From an uncultured Bacteroidota bacterium (GTDB lineage Bacteria; Bacteroidota; Bacteroidia; NS11-12g; UBA955), in contig CAJBVU010000187.1 of the NCBI GenBank assembly GCA_903959115.1, positions 1 to 7,524 on the forward strand: a stretch of 7,524 nucleotides of DNA, read 5' to 3'. Below, in pieces: positions 1-7,025 of this stretch. The notes beneath the pieces are model-generated. The model made no database searches and was not told where the DNA came from. It worked only from the letters and a program-made list of their open reading frames with translations. Numbering within the stretch: the stretch's first letter is position 1; every line of letters begins with the position of its first letter. The position numbers were made by a program, and so were the translations under genes.

Positions 1-2726
1 AGGAATTTATCGACCAAAATAAATCAGCTGAAAATTATTGGGCAGAAAATGACTTTTCTTCCTTTTATTCTGTTAAACCATTCCCGAGTAACTCAAAATT
101 GGGTGAATATGCTTTGGTTCCAGACAAAAAAGGTAATGCGTATTATTCTACACATACTGAAAATGGTTTGCAAAAGTCGATTGCTGCATGGCATGAGCAA
201 CCGTATTACAGAATTTTCAAAGCACAATATGGTGATAGTTCATTGGGATTAACTTCTGAATTGACGAATAATAAAAATGGAGCGCATCAGCATGTAAGCT
301 TTGTAGATGTAAATACGGGATTCATCTATGTTACTCGTGATGCCGTAAATAAGAACGCAAAGAGAGAAAGAGTGTTGCAAGTATTTGCAATGCGACAGAA
401 TGCACTGACTAAGAAATGGATTGAAATCCCATTTCAATTGAACAATATCGAATTCTCAGTGGCGGATTTGGTGATTTCTCCCGATGGATCTAAGGTGGTC
501 TTTGCCTCAGATATGCCAGGTGGATTTGGGAAATCGGATTTATACGAAGCACCAATTTTACAGAACGATGAAAATGGAATTAAAATAGGTGAGGCCAAGA
601 ATATGGGTCCCGAGATTAACACAGTTCTTCGTGACAATTTTCCTAGTTTTAGCGACTCAGGCCAGTTCTATTTTTCTTCTGATGGTCACCTAGGTTTTGG
701 TGGATTAGATGTCTTTTTTATTGATGGTAATACCAAGTTGGTATTGAATGCGGGAAGACCTATCAACTCTGCGTTTGATGATTTTTCTGCACAAATACAC
801 GATCGCGATGCTTGGGGTACTTTGTCTTCTAATCGTTTGAGTAAGGGATATGATGATAATTTGTATTTCTTCCGTTGGGTTGGTCCTTCTGAAGAAGAAA
901 TCGAAAAGTCTAAAGAGAGTCCAGTTATTGTTGAAGTGATTGATGAGGAAACGGGTTTGCCTTTAAAGGGGGCCGAAATTGCCATTGATGATTTGAATGA
1001 TAGCGAAATTGCTACGAAGGGTCTTACCGACGACAAAGGTGTTTATTCATTTTCTGGAATTGCCTCTCAAGATGAAAATCCTAATCTGCAAGTTTCATCG
1101 CATCCATGTGGTTATCGTTATGCAACAGCGGACAGTGTAGTTGATTTAGAAGATGGATCACGTAAAATTGTATTGAAGGCGAAGGCTTATAAAGTGGGTG
1201 ACGATTTGGGCAAGTTATTCGACATCAAATCTATACGTTATGCATCGGCCAAATTTGAAATTTCTGAGGAGAGCAAAAGAGAGTTAGACAAGCTTGTGGT
1301 AATTATGCAGGATAATGCTGGCTTAAGCGTTGAATTGGGTTCTCATACTGATAGCAAAGCGTCAGCGGCGTTTAATCAAAAGTTGTCTGAAAGTCGTGCC
1401 AAAGCGGCTTATGATTATGTTGTAACACGTGGAGTTGATGCATCTCGCATAGGATTCAAAGGTTATGGTGAAACCAATATATTGAATAGGTGTTTGGATG
1501 GTGTTACGTGTTCGGATGAAGAACATGCGGTAAATCGTAGAACAGAATTTATTATTCGTGGAATTGTGCCTTGTACTGCTGCATCAAATGCATTAGATAC
1601 TGCGAAGAAAGTTCAAAATGCAGACGGTACGGTTGCTTCAGCAGATGGGTCGTCATCAAATGCTAATTCTGCTGTTAAAGCCTCTGATGCTGCCTTGGCA
1701 GATATTTCTCAGAAGTCTATGATTTGCGGTGATGCGGATGCCGATGGTATACCGGATTATTTGGATACGGATTCGGACAATGATGGTATTCCGGATGCTT
1801 CAGAAGGCAGAACAGATACTGACAAGGATGGTATTCCAAACTTCTTAGATCGTGATTCAGATGGTGATGGCATCGCAGATGGCATCGAGAAGACTGGAGA
1901 TGCAGACAAAGATGGCAAGGCAAACTTGATTGATACGGATTCAGATGGTGATGGCATCGATGATAAAACAGAAGGCACTAAGGATTCAGATAAAGACTCA
2001 CAACCCGATTTTTTAGATACCGATTCAGACAATGACGGTATTCCAGACAAAGGCGAAGGTTCAGAAGATTTAGATCGTGATGGATTGTCGAACTATCTTG
2101 ATTTGGATGCCGACGGCGATGGCATTAGTGATAGTGTTGAAGGTCGTTTTGATACTGACAAAGATGGCAAGCCCAATTTCTTAGATACAGATAGCGATGG
2201 TGATACTATACCAGATTCTATGGAAAAGGGTAAAGTTGCATCAGCGCCCGCGGATTCTGATAGTGATGGCAAGCCAGATTACGTGGATATGGATTCTGAT
2301 GAAGATGGCATTCCAGATAAAGTGGAAGCGCCTGCTTGTTTGCCTGGTCAACAGTCAAGTAATACATCAGTTGGAAGTCCAGTGAGTAATGTAAAAACAG
2401 GTAATCAAACACTTACTGTTTCAGAACCTGTTATTCAGCGCGTTGTTACTCCAAGTAGTAATATACTTACTCCTATTGCAATAGGAGCTAAGGTTCAGTA
2501 TCGTATCCAGTTTACTATTTCAAAAACGCAAATACCGGTGAAAACCTTTACAGATAAAGGAATTGGATTTGTGTATGAATATCAACAGGGTGGGTATTAT
2601 AAATATTGCACAGATAAGGTGTTTAATTCTGAAGCTGAAGCGTTGAATGAAAAATCACGTGTACGCGGTTTGGGTTATACAGATGCGTTTATTGCAGGAT
2701 TCCAAAATGGAGTTCGTGTGAAATAA
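1..2726 (+). CDS. OmpA-family envelope protein with PD40 propeller, TSP3 repeats and SPOR-like C-terminus (5' partial)
   Basis: The frame is open from the window edge (first full codon at base 3) to TAA at 2724-2726, giving 907 visible residues; the N-terminus and any signal peptide lie outside. Numbering from base 3, five propeller-like blades appear near residues 37-50, 99-112, 156-170 (SPDGSKVVFASD), 213-228 (FSDSGQFYFSSDG) and 260-278. A carboxypeptidase-regulatory/Cna-B-like fold covers about 307-394. The OmpA C-terminal domain covers about 397-519; Asp450 (HTDS) and Arg465 (LSESRAKAA) match the residues that bind diaminopimelate in OmpA, and it ends with NRRTEF. A Ser/Ala-rich linker leads to seven type-3 thrombospondin repeats (578-776), then a second linker and a SPOR-like domain (833-907, with GGYYKYC and GYTDAFIAGF). 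The propeller-CRD-OmpA order resembles PorE of the type IX secretion system, but PorE lacks the TSP3 and SPOR parts. I infer a periplasmic, peptidoglycan-attached protein; an exact role cannot be given. Confidence 0.9.
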   Translation, partial: EFIDQNKSAENYWAENDFSSFYSVKPFPSNSKLGEYALVPDKKGNAYYSTHTENGLQKSIAAWHEQPYYRIFKAQYGDSSLGLTSELTNNKNGAHQHVSFVDVNTGFIYVTRDAVNKNAKRERVLQVFAMRQNALTKKWIEIPFQLNNIEFSVADLVISPDGSKVVFASDMPGGFGKSDLYEAPILQNDENGIKIGEAKNMGPEINTVLRDNFPSFSDSGQFYFSSDGHLGFGGLDVFFIDGNTKLVLNAGRPINSAFDDFSAQIHDRDAWGTLSSNRLSKGYDDNLYFFRWVGPSEEEIEKSKESPVIVEVIDEETGLPLKGAEIAIDDLNDSEIATKGLTDDKGVYSFSGIASQDENPNLQVSSHPCGYRYATADSVVDLEDGSRKIVLKAKAYKVGDDLGKLFDIKSIRYASAKFEISEESKRELDKLVVIMQDNAGLSVELGSHTDSKASAAFNQKLSESRAKAAYDYVVTRGVDASRIGFKGYGETNILNRCLDGVTCSDEEHAVNRRTEFIIRGIVPCTAASNALDTAKKVQNADGTVASADGSSSNANSAVKASDAALADISQKSMICGDADADGIPDYLDTDSDNDGIPDASEGRTDTDKDGIPNFLDRDSDGDGIADGIEKTGDADKDGKANLIDTDSDGDGIDDKTEGTKDSDKDSQPDFLDTDSDNDGIPDKGEGSEDLDRDGLSNYLDLDADGDGISDSVEGRFDTDKDGKPNFLDTDSDGDTIPDSMEKGKVASAPADSDSDGKPDYVDMDSDEDGIPDKVEAPACLPGQQSSNTSVGSPVSNVKTGNQTLTVSEPVIQRVVTPSSNILTPIAIGAKVQYRIQFTISKTQIPVKTFTDKGIGFVYEYQQGGYYKYCTDKVFNSEAEALNEKSRVRGLGYTDAFIAGFQNGVRVK
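1734..2330 (+). repeat. Seven thrombospondin type-3 repeats (84-bp period)
   Basis: These are tandem coding repeats inside the OmpA-family gene. Units begin at 1734, 1818, 1902, 1986, 2070, 2154 and 2256. The first five are exactly 28 codons, the sixth is 34 (a six-residue insertion around VASAPA) and the last is 25. Each unit carries two Asp-rich motifs of the DxDxDG type, as in type-3 thrombospondin repeats that bind calcium. The spacer ends in a Glu-containing turn such as EGRTD or EKTGD. Unit 4 has Ser in place of Gly in its first motif (DKDSQ). Units 2 and 3 share an identical 22-bp stretch (1854-1875 and 1938-1959), while the others differ more at synonymous sites. The array probably forms a stiff calcium-stabilised rod. 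Confidence 0.93.
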
Positions 2727-2743
2727 TTGATTTTAAGGACTTT

Positions 2744-2789
2744 ATTTCAATGGAAGAGGGGGGCAAATGCCCCCCTCTTCCATTGAAAT
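2744..2789 (+). terminator. 21-bp perfect hairpin downstream of the OmpA-family gene
   Basis: Bases 2744-2764 pair without mismatch with 2769-2789 around a four-base AAAT loop. The stem includes a run of six G/C pairs next to the loop. It begins 17 bases after the stop codon, where a transcript end is expected. No T-run follows the hairpin on the plus strand (the next bases are TGACGAAAG), and none is present on the opposite strand, so it is not a canonical intrinsic terminator. It may stabilise the mRNA 3' end or terminate through stem strength alone. Confidence 0.6.
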
Positions 2790-2875
2790 TGACGAAAGAA
2801 CACATAGCACCCTAAAATTATTTCGAGTAAATTAGCCGTGTTTTAACAAAGGCTTGGTCACAAGCGCAAGGTATC

Positions 2876-4246
2876 GTGATAAAGAAAATAACAGAGCACG
2901 TTTTTCAAAGAGTGGGGAGCATGAGAATTGTTGGTCTACTGTATGTCGCTGCCATTGTTTTTATTTCACTTCGAAATTTGAGTTTACCTTGGGGCGACCT
3001 ATTTGCAGACGGCGGATTTTATAGCCACTACAACAATTACATCATCTTTAAACAATCGTTTTATCACCTGATTGCGCAGAAAGATCTCTATATCCACTAT
3101 CCCCAAGAACAGTACGACCTCTTCAAATACCCACCCACCTTTGCCCTTTTGTTTGCCCCATTTTCCTTGTTGCCAGATTTTTTGGGTTATTCGACCTGGA
3201 CAGCATTAAATCTCCTTCTTCCGGTTTTTGCCATTTATAAGCTACAGGGAATATCCGGCCGCGCAAAGGGAGCCATGTCTACACTTTTGCTATTAGAAGG
3301 CTTTACAAGCGCATTAAATAGCCAGAGCAACGGGCTGATGTTGGGATTGTTGCTGTTTGCCTTCGTTTCATTGCAAAAGGGACGAATTGTTCAAGCAATC
3401 ATCTTCATTTGGCTCACCGCATTCATCAAACTTTTTGGCATTTTATTCTTCGCGATGTTGCTCGTTTTTCCAGGTGCATTTAAGAAGTCCTTGCTCAACA
3501 TTCCGTTGATTTTTGGCGTATTGTATATTTTGCCATTGCCAATTCTAGGATGGGAAGGATTACAACGACAGTATGCTTCCATGTTCAATCTTTTGGCCCA
3601 TGACCACGGCTACTTCGTAAAGTACTCTGTGATGGGTTGGTTACAGCAATGGTTTGGACTTAGGCCCAACAAAAACCTTATTCTGATGCTTGGATTGGGC
3701 TTGCAATGCATCCCTTTGTTGGTGTTCATCATCAAAGAAAAACTCTGGCGATCGGGCTTGCTTGAACAGATTAATTCCAAAAGCCTTGAACGTTGGCAGT
3801 CCCTTTTTGCAGCGTCTTGGCTCCTATGGATGGTCATCTTTAACCACATGGCTGAATCCGCAACCTATGTGATTGCTGTTGGCGGCGCGATGTTGGCTTT
3901 ATCGCAGATCAGGTTCATGAATAATGCCGATTTTGAGCCTGCCAAAAACACCCAATTGGATAATGTTTGGAACAACCCAATTGATTCAGTTAATCAGTCA
4001 AACAACGCAGTCCAAAATGGCAGTTGGCATCGATATGTAAATTCACAAAATTCACCTTGGATTGCGGCATTTATTATGATGTTCCTATTCACGATGCTTG
4101 GACCTACAGATATCTATCCAAAGGAAGTCCGTTTCTGGATTGTTGAAACCGCGCAGTTGAAAGCGTTCCCGTGTATATTATTATGGGGATTAACTTTGTT
4201 TCACTTGATACGGTTCATTGATCTTCGTGGGCCATCAATTGCTTGA
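2876..4246 (+). CDS. Polytopic membrane glycosyltransferase, GT87/DUF2029 type
   Basis: This is a 456-residue, very hydrophobic protein with roughly ten predicted membrane segments by eye, for example 17-34, 86-104, 109-122, 152-166, 172-199, 209-224, 268-286, 310-323, 328-343, 395-409 and 430-447. The first extracytoplasmic loop holds GDLFADGG (Asp41, Asp45), then the pattern KDLYIHYPQEQYDLFKYPP, typical of the GT87 family. An acidic residue in this loop is catalytic in the mycobacterial member PimE, so Asp41 or Asp45 is a candidate. Further family-like stretches are NSQSNGLMLGLLL (148-160) and FNHMAESATYVIA (322-334). GT87 enzymes use polyprenyl-phosphate sugars at the membrane; the acceptor here is unknown. 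A polar Asn/Gln-rich stretch (about 347-393) precedes the last two helices. GTG at 2876 is the longest start; ATG at 2921 is an alternative that directly precedes the first helix. Neither has a clear ribosome binding site. Confidence 0.85.
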   Translation: MIKKITEHVFQRVGSMRIVGLLYVAAIVFISLRNLSLPWGDLFADGGFYSHYNNYIIFKQSFYHLIAQKDLYIHYPQEQYDLFKYPPTFALLFAPFSLLPDFLGYSTWTALNLLLPVFAIYKLQGISGRAKGAMSTLLLLEGFTSALNSQSNGLMLGLLLFAFVSLQKGRIVQAIIFIWLTAFIKLFGILFFAMLLVFPGAFKKSLLNIPLIFGVLYILPLPILGWEGLQRQYASMFNLLAHDHGYFVKYSVMGWLQQWFGLRPNKNLILMLGLGLQCIPLLVFIIKEKLWRSGLLEQINSKSLERWQSLFAASWLLWMVIFNHMAESATYVIAVGGAMLALSQIRFMNNADFEPAKNTQLDNVWNNPIDSVNQSNNAVQNGSWHRYVNSQNSPWIAAFIMMFLFTMLGPTDIYPKEVRFWIVETAQLKAFPCILLWGLTLFHLIRFIDLRGPSIA

Positions 4247-4363
4247 TTCCATGCGTATTTAAGGATTAATCGACTTTTTATTTATTTGATTATCAATGGT
4301 GTGCTACTGTTAATGAGTCACACAATATGAAATATTAACTTGGAAGTCATGATCTATTCGAAC

Positions 4364-4393
4364 AAAAAAAGGGAGGCTCTGCCTCCCTTTTTT
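4364..4393. terminator. Bidirectional intrinsic terminator between the GT87 gene and pnp
   Basis: A GGGAGGC/GCCTCCC stem (4371-4377 and 4381-4387) with a TCT loop is flanked by seven A (4364-4370) and six T (4388-4393). Read on either strand this gives a G/C stem followed by a U-run. It therefore suits both convergent transcripts: the GT87 gene, whose stop is 118 bases upstream, and pnp, whose stop on the minus strand is about 34 bases away. Confidence 0.9.
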
Positions 4394-4427
4394 AATGTAT
4401 AATCGTTAAAACTGTGAACCAGCAGAA

Positions 4428-6650
4428 TTAACGGCGGTTGCGGTTGTCACGACCTCCGTCGCGGCCACCACGGCCACCATCACGACCACCACGGCCACCG
4501 TCGGGACGTGGAGCACGCTCGCGCTCTACATAACCCTCTGGCTTTGGTGTCAATGACTTCATGCTCAAACGATATTTGCCTGAACGCTGATCTACTTCTA
4601 CCAATTGAACAGTAACTTCATCTCCTTCGTTAAACACGCCTTCCATTGTAGAAACGCGGTCGTAAGAGATTTCGCTGATGTGCAACAATCCGTCTTTACC
4701 AGGCATGAATTCAACAAAAGCGCCAAATTCAGTAATGGTTTTAACTTTTCCGGTGTATGTTCCACCCACTTCAGGAATTGCAACGATGCCATTTACAATC
4801 GCAACTGCTGCTGCCATGCTATCGCCATCGTTACTTAAAATTTCTACATATCCTTTGCCATCACGCTCTTCGATAGAGATGGTGGTTCCAGTACGCGCTT
4901 GGATGTCTTGAATGATTTTTCCTCCTGGTCCGATTACCGCACCGATGAATTCTTTGTCAATCACAATCATTTCAACACGTGGAGTGTGTGGCTTCAATTC
5001 TGCTTTACCCGCAGTGATAGTTTTAGCCATTTCACCCAAAATGTGTAAACGACCGTCTTTGGCTTGTTTCAAAGCCTGAGCAACCATTTCCCATTTCAAT
5101 CCGTTGATTTTGATATCCATCTGACAAGCAGTGATACCTTCGGTAGTTCCAACTACTTTGAAATCCATATCGCCCAAGTGATCTTCATCACCCAAGATAT
5201 CGGTTAACACCGTGTAACGTCCAGATTCGTCAGTAATCAAACCCATAGCAATACCGCCAACAGGCTTTTGCATTGGGATACCAGAATCCATCAACGCCAT
5301 AGAACCGGCACAAACCGTTGCCATAGAAGAAGAACCATTTGATTCTAAGATATCACTTACAATACGAATTACATAAGGAACATCGATTGGTAACATGGCT
5401 TTCAAACCACGCAACGCCAAGTTTCCGTGACCGATTTCACGACGTCCAGGACCGCGGTTAGGACGTACCTCACCGGTAGAGAATCCAGGGAAGTTGTAGT
5501 GCAACATCAAACGGCTATGTCCGTGCAACATTGGAGCATCCAACAATTGCTCATCCATTTTACCACCCAAAGTAACTGTAGTCAAAGACTGAGTTTCTCC
5601 ACGAGTAAACACAGCAGAACCGTGTGCAGCTGGCAAATAATCTACTTCAGTATAGATAGGACGAACTTGGGTTGTAGAACGACCGTCCAAACGGCGACCA
5701 CTGTCCAAGATCATTTCACGCATTTGGTTGTATTCCGCTTCGTGGAAATATTTCTTGGCCAAACGAACCATACGAGCGGCTTGCTCATGTCCTTCGAACT
5801 GTTTGCAATATTCAGCAATGATGGCCTTAAACGCAGCTGTACGCTCATTTTTAGGTGCACCACTTTCAGCCACTTTACGAATGTCGGCAGAGGTTTCTGC
5901 AATCACACGTTCGCGCAATTCAGCATCATTGTCTTCGTGGTTGTATTCACGAACGGGTTTGCGACCGCCCATTTCAGCCAACAATTCCATTTGGGCAGCA
6001 CACTGCAATTTCACAGCTTCATGACCAAATTTCAAGGCTTCCAAGAACTCTTCTTCAGACAATTCTTTTAATTCACCCTCAACCATGTTCAAGTCGTTGG
6101 CAGTACCGCCAACCAACATGTCGATATCAGACATTGCCAATTCTTCTCTCGTAGGGTTTACGATGAACTTGCCATCGATTCTACCCACGCGAACTTCAGA
6201 GATAGGTCCTAAGAAAGGAATATCTGTCAACATCAACGCAGCTGAAGCAGCCAATCCAACATAACTATCTGGAAGGATGTTCTCGTCTGAAGAAATCAAA
6301 GTCAACATTACTTGTGTGTCGGCGTGATAATCTTCTGGGAACAAAGGGCGCAAGCAACGGTCTACCAAACGAGAAATCAAGATTTCGTAATCAGACAAAC
6401 GTGCTTCACGACGCAAGAAGCTACCTGGGATACGACCTACAGCAGCAAATTTCTCTTGATAGTCAACGCTCAAAGGAAGGAAGTCAACACCTTCTTTTGC
6501 ATCGTAGTTAGAAACTACAGAGGCCAAAATCATGGTTTTACCAACTTTCACTACGCAGCTACCGTGGGCTTGACGAGCCAATTTTCCGGTTTCGATCTCG
6601 ATGATTTTACCATCACCAGTGTCGAATTGTTTTTTGTGTATTTTAAACAT
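4428..6650 (-). CDS. pnp: Polyribonucleotide nucleotidyltransferase (PNPase)
   Basis: This 740-residue protein is a phosphorolytic 3'-5' exoribonuclease that degrades mRNA in the cytoplasm, normally as a homotrimer. All standard domains are present: first RNase PH domain (about 15-145, with the FLRRE loop near 78-82), helical linker (about 240-310), second RNase PH domain (about 320-545), KH domain with the GPGG loop at 574-577, and S1 domain (about 629-698). The catalytic signature DILGDEDHLGDMDFK gives Asp490, Asp496 and Lys498, matching Asp486, Asp492 and Lys494 of the E. coli enzyme. The tail after the S1 domain is Arg/Gly-rich. I chose the ATG at 6648-6650 (MFKIHKKQFD). An upstream in-frame ATG at 6689 would run through the intergenic hairpin and add 13 residues unlike the family. 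rpsO lies just upstream on the same strand, the usual order. There is no Shine-Dalgarno; the leader is A/T-rich. Confidence 0.98.
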   Translation of the reverse strand: MFKIHKKQFDTGDGKIIEIETGKLARQAHGSCVVKVGKTMILASVVSNYDAKEGVDFLPLSVDYQEKFAAVGRIPGSFLRREARLSDYEILISRLVDRCLRPLFPEDYHADTQVMLTLISSDENILPDSYVGLAASAALMLTDIPFLGPISEVRVGRIDGKFIVNPTREELAMSDIDMLVGGTANDLNMVEGELKELSEEEFLEALKFGHEAVKLQCAAQMELLAEMGGRKPVREYNHEDNDAELRERVIAETSADIRKVAESGAPKNERTAAFKAIIAEYCKQFEGHEQAARMVRLAKKYFHEAEYNQMREMILDSGRRLDGRSTTQVRPIYTEVDYLPAAHGSAVFTRGETQSLTTVTLGGKMDEQLLDAPMLHGHSRLMLHYNFPGFSTGEVRPNRGPGRREIGHGNLALRGLKAMLPIDVPYVIRIVSDILESNGSSSMATVCAGSMALMDSGIPMQKPVGGIAMGLITDESGRYTVLTDILGDEDHLGDMDFKVVGTTEGITACQMDIKINGLKWEMVAQALKQAKDGRLHILGEMAKTITAGKAELKPHTPRVEMIVIDKEFIGAVIGPGGKIIQDIQARTGTTISIEERDGKGYVEILSNDGDSMAAAVAIVNGIVAIPEVGGTYTGKVKTITEFGAFVEFMPGKDGLLHISEISYDRVSTMEGVFNEGDEVTVQLVEVDQRSGKYRLSMKSLTPKPEGYVERERAPRPDGGRGGRDGGRGGRDGGRDNRNRR
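4446..4499 (-). repeat. RGG-type repeat encoding the PNPase C-terminal tail
   Basis: Residues 718-735 of PNPase read as GGRGGRD, GGRGGRD, GGRD: a seven-residue (21-bp) direct repeat occurring twice plus a partial copy, followed by NRNRR. On the plus strand it appears as a run of CACGGCCACC and CACGACCACC units, clearly more GC-rich than its surroundings. Glycine/arginine tails of this kind often bind RNA non-specifically, which fits an RNA-degrading enzyme; that function is inferred here. Confidence 0.8.
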
Positions 6651-6670
6651 TATTTTATAATTTCTTAAAT

Positions 6671-6705
6671 AAAAAGCCCCGCTTCGCATTGCGAACGGGG
6701 CTTTT
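6671..6705 (-). terminator. Terminator-like hairpin between rpsO and pnp
   Basis: On the minus strand an AAAAGCCCCG arm (6705-6696) continues as TTCGC to a three-base loop and folds back through GCGAA and CGGGGCTTTT to 6672, with a single bulged base (at 6682). It is followed by a U-rich stretch (TTTTTATTT on the minus strand from 6675 down). This is a good intrinsic terminator for rpsO, whose stop is 31 bases upstream. It ends 21 bases before the pnp start, so it is also the pnp leader: pnp must be expressed by read-through or after processing here. Confidence 0.85.
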
Positions 6706-6724
6706 CTTTAATCGTAAAAGGTGT

Positions 6725-6732
6725 AAAAGATA
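6725..6732 (-). promoter_or_regulatory. Weak candidate -7 box upstream of pnp
   Basis: The minus-strand sequence TATCTTTT differs at one position from the Bacteroidota -7 consensus TAnnTTTG. It lies immediately upstream of the end of rpsO's coding sequence, and any transcript from it would start just before the rpsO-pnp hairpin. I see no supporting -33 element, so chance is quite possible in this A/T-rich gap. Confidence 0.25.
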
Positions 6733-6736
6733 GAAC

Positions 6737-7006
6737 TTACTTACGCAAGCCCAATTCTTTAATCAACGCTCTGTATTTGAAGATGTCTTTCTTCATCAAG
6801 TAGTTCAATAAGCTTCTACGCTTACCAACCAACTTAATCAACGACAACTCCGCGCTTTTGTCTTTGCGGAATTCCTTCAAGTGCGCACTGATAAAATTGA
6901 TTCTCTCAGTGAACATTGCAATTTGTGCTTCGGTGCTACCAGTATTGGTTTCAGCGCCTCCGAAGGCATTAAAAATTTCTTTCTTTCTATCAGCAGTTAA
7001 GTGCAT
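6737..7006 (-). CDS. rpsO: 30S ribosomal protein S15
   Basis: This 89-residue protein has the usual full length of S15. It binds 16S rRNA early in assembly of the small subunit platform and contributes to a bridge with the 50S subunit. Recognisable family stretches are the start MHLTADRKKEIF, the segment TGSTEAQIAMFTERI, HLKEFRKDK, and the basic segment LVGKRRSLLNYLMKKD ending in YRALIKELGLRK. The ATG at 7004-7006 gives the conserved N-terminus; no Shine-Dalgarno is evident. pnp follows on the same strand after 86 bases holding a terminator-like hairpin, matching the widely conserved rpsO-pnp order. A -7-like box lies about 20 bases upstream of the start. Confidence 0.98.
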   Translation of the reverse strand: MHLTADRKKEIFNAFGGAETNTGSTEAQIAMFTERINFISAHLKEFRKDKSAELSLIKLVGKRRSLLNYLMKKDIFKYRALIKELGLRK

Positions 7007-7025
7007 GGCTTTCTCAAATGGGACG

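Noticed and set aside
49..252. 67-codon plus-strand open frame at the left edge
   Set aside because: It overlaps the OmpA-family gene in another frame and shows no recognisable family pattern. The frame starting at base 3 is open and carries propeller-like motifs.
1757..2050. 97-codon minus-strand frame with a Ser/Pro/Glu-rich repeated protein (and a similar 68-codon frame at 1717-1923)
   Set aside because: Its periodicity is just the reverse complement of the TSP3 repeats (Asp codons read backwards); there is no independent coding evidence.
1734..2330. Regularly spaced repeats considered as a CRISPR or satellite array
   Set aside because: The repeats keep the reading frame, encode paired DxDxDG motifs and diverge at synonymous sites, so they are protein repeats.
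1..2726. Direct assignment of the first gene as porE of type IX secretion
   Set aside because: The shared propeller-CRD-OmpA order is suggestive, but the TSP3 array and SPOR-like end are extra, the N-terminus is missing, and no other secretion gene is visible.
4298..4325. Small GTGTG...CACAC hairpin between the GT87 gene and the bidirectional terminator
   Set aside because: A five-bp stem plus three more pairs after a bulge, with a seven-base loop, is weak and common by chance in A/T-rich DNA; no function could be supported.
5427..6071. 214-codon plus-strand open frame opposite pnp
   Set aside because: It is antisense to well-conserved PNPase coding sequence. Its protein is rich in Phe/Thr/Ser/His, as expected from reading the reverse strand, and resembles no family.
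6312..6668. 118-codon plus-strand open frame opposite the 5' end of pnp
   Set aside because: It is antisense to the conserved PNPase N-terminus with no promoter or family signal.
6651..6689. Longer PNPase start at 6689 (extra 13 residues, MRSGAFYLRNYKI)
   Set aside because: Those codons run through the rpsO terminator hairpin, and MFKIHKKQFD at 6650 matches the usual PNPase N-terminus.
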